Source: Sphingobacteriales bacterium (lineage in GTDB: Bacteria > Bacteroidota > Bacteroidia > Chitinophagales > Chitinophagaceae). Taken from it: 64,000 bases of DNA. Both the position numbers and the translations under genes were made by a program. Of this stretch, positions 63,905 through 64,000 are shown one piece after another. Below the pieces are notes generated by a model. It was not told the origin of the DNA. It saw nothing but the letters and a program-made list of their open reading frames with translations, and searched no databases. The stretch is from assembly GCA_027484425.1 (NCBI GenBank), contig JAIXSZ010000015.1, forward strand, positions 1-64,000, given 5' to 3'. How positions within the stretch are numbered: the first letter of the stretch is position 1; every line of letters starts with the position of its first letter.

Positions 63905-64000
63905 GATGTTGCAGTTTTGCTTTGTTAAAGAATCGAATAACAATAACCAACCAAGAGAGTACTTTGTATCGTAAGTTCTTCAAAGGAAAGGTTGCTGTGA

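Overview
The window looks like chromosomal DNA of a Bacteroidota bacterium, most likely a Chitinophagaceae-like or related lineage. The base composition is AT-rich. Promoters have TAnnTTTG-type -7 elements, and the gene starts I read closely have no clear Shine-Dalgarno. Two secreted proteins carry type IX secretion C-terminal domains. Other lineage markers are a FadL-type porin paired with a GDSL lipoprotein, a DUF4783 protein, an AmgK-RapZ fusion and a short CarB.

Layout. (1) 1-7180 is an accessory island: a Fic AMP-transferase, two small membrane proteins, an RtcB2-PrfH ribosome/RNA repair operon with an unrecognised third gene, a zinc-ribbon protein and a lipoprotein. The modules are separated by copies of one dispersed ~50-75 bp repeat that contains a perfect hairpin in its best copy. 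A tRNA-like 3' remnant plus terminator at 7091-7178 may mark the right edge. (2) 7653-21150 is a co-oriented phage-derived cluster: prohead protease/scaffold, major capsid, lysis genes (membrane protein, CHAP-type endolysin), contractile sheath, tube, tail assembly chaperone with an apparent -1 frameshift extension, a very short tape measure, DUF6046, hub, spike, gp25/W-like, LysM/gpX-like, baseplate J, gpI-position protein and tail tip/fibre. No portal, terminase, integrase or repressor is seen. The cluster ends 8 bp from the convergent mreBCD genes. (3) 21159-64000 is host core: mreBCD, carB, T9SS cargo, thioesterase, inactive M16 peptidase homologue, tail-anchored receiver, TPR hybrid kinase, tRNA-Leu, nadA, mnmG, recX, glucosaminidase, hpt, recG, FadL/GDSL, comF, nitrilase, two small genes with sigma-54 promoters, kmo, recJ, manC, nfu, AmgK-RapZ, sixA and a STAS protein.

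How it works together. The island resembles a set of stress and defence cassettes. RtcB2-PrfH is known to repair ribosomes cut in the decoding centre, and Fic proteins modify targets with AMP. The phage cluster has everything for a contractile tail plus a capsid shell and host lysis, but no visible DNA-packaging motor. It could be a decayed prophage, a tailocin-like or gene-transfer-agent-like domesticated particle, or a prophage whose packaging genes lie elsewhere. Heptanucleotide repeats of a genome-resident type sit inside this operon, and codon use changes part way along it, which suggests long residence or a mosaic origin.
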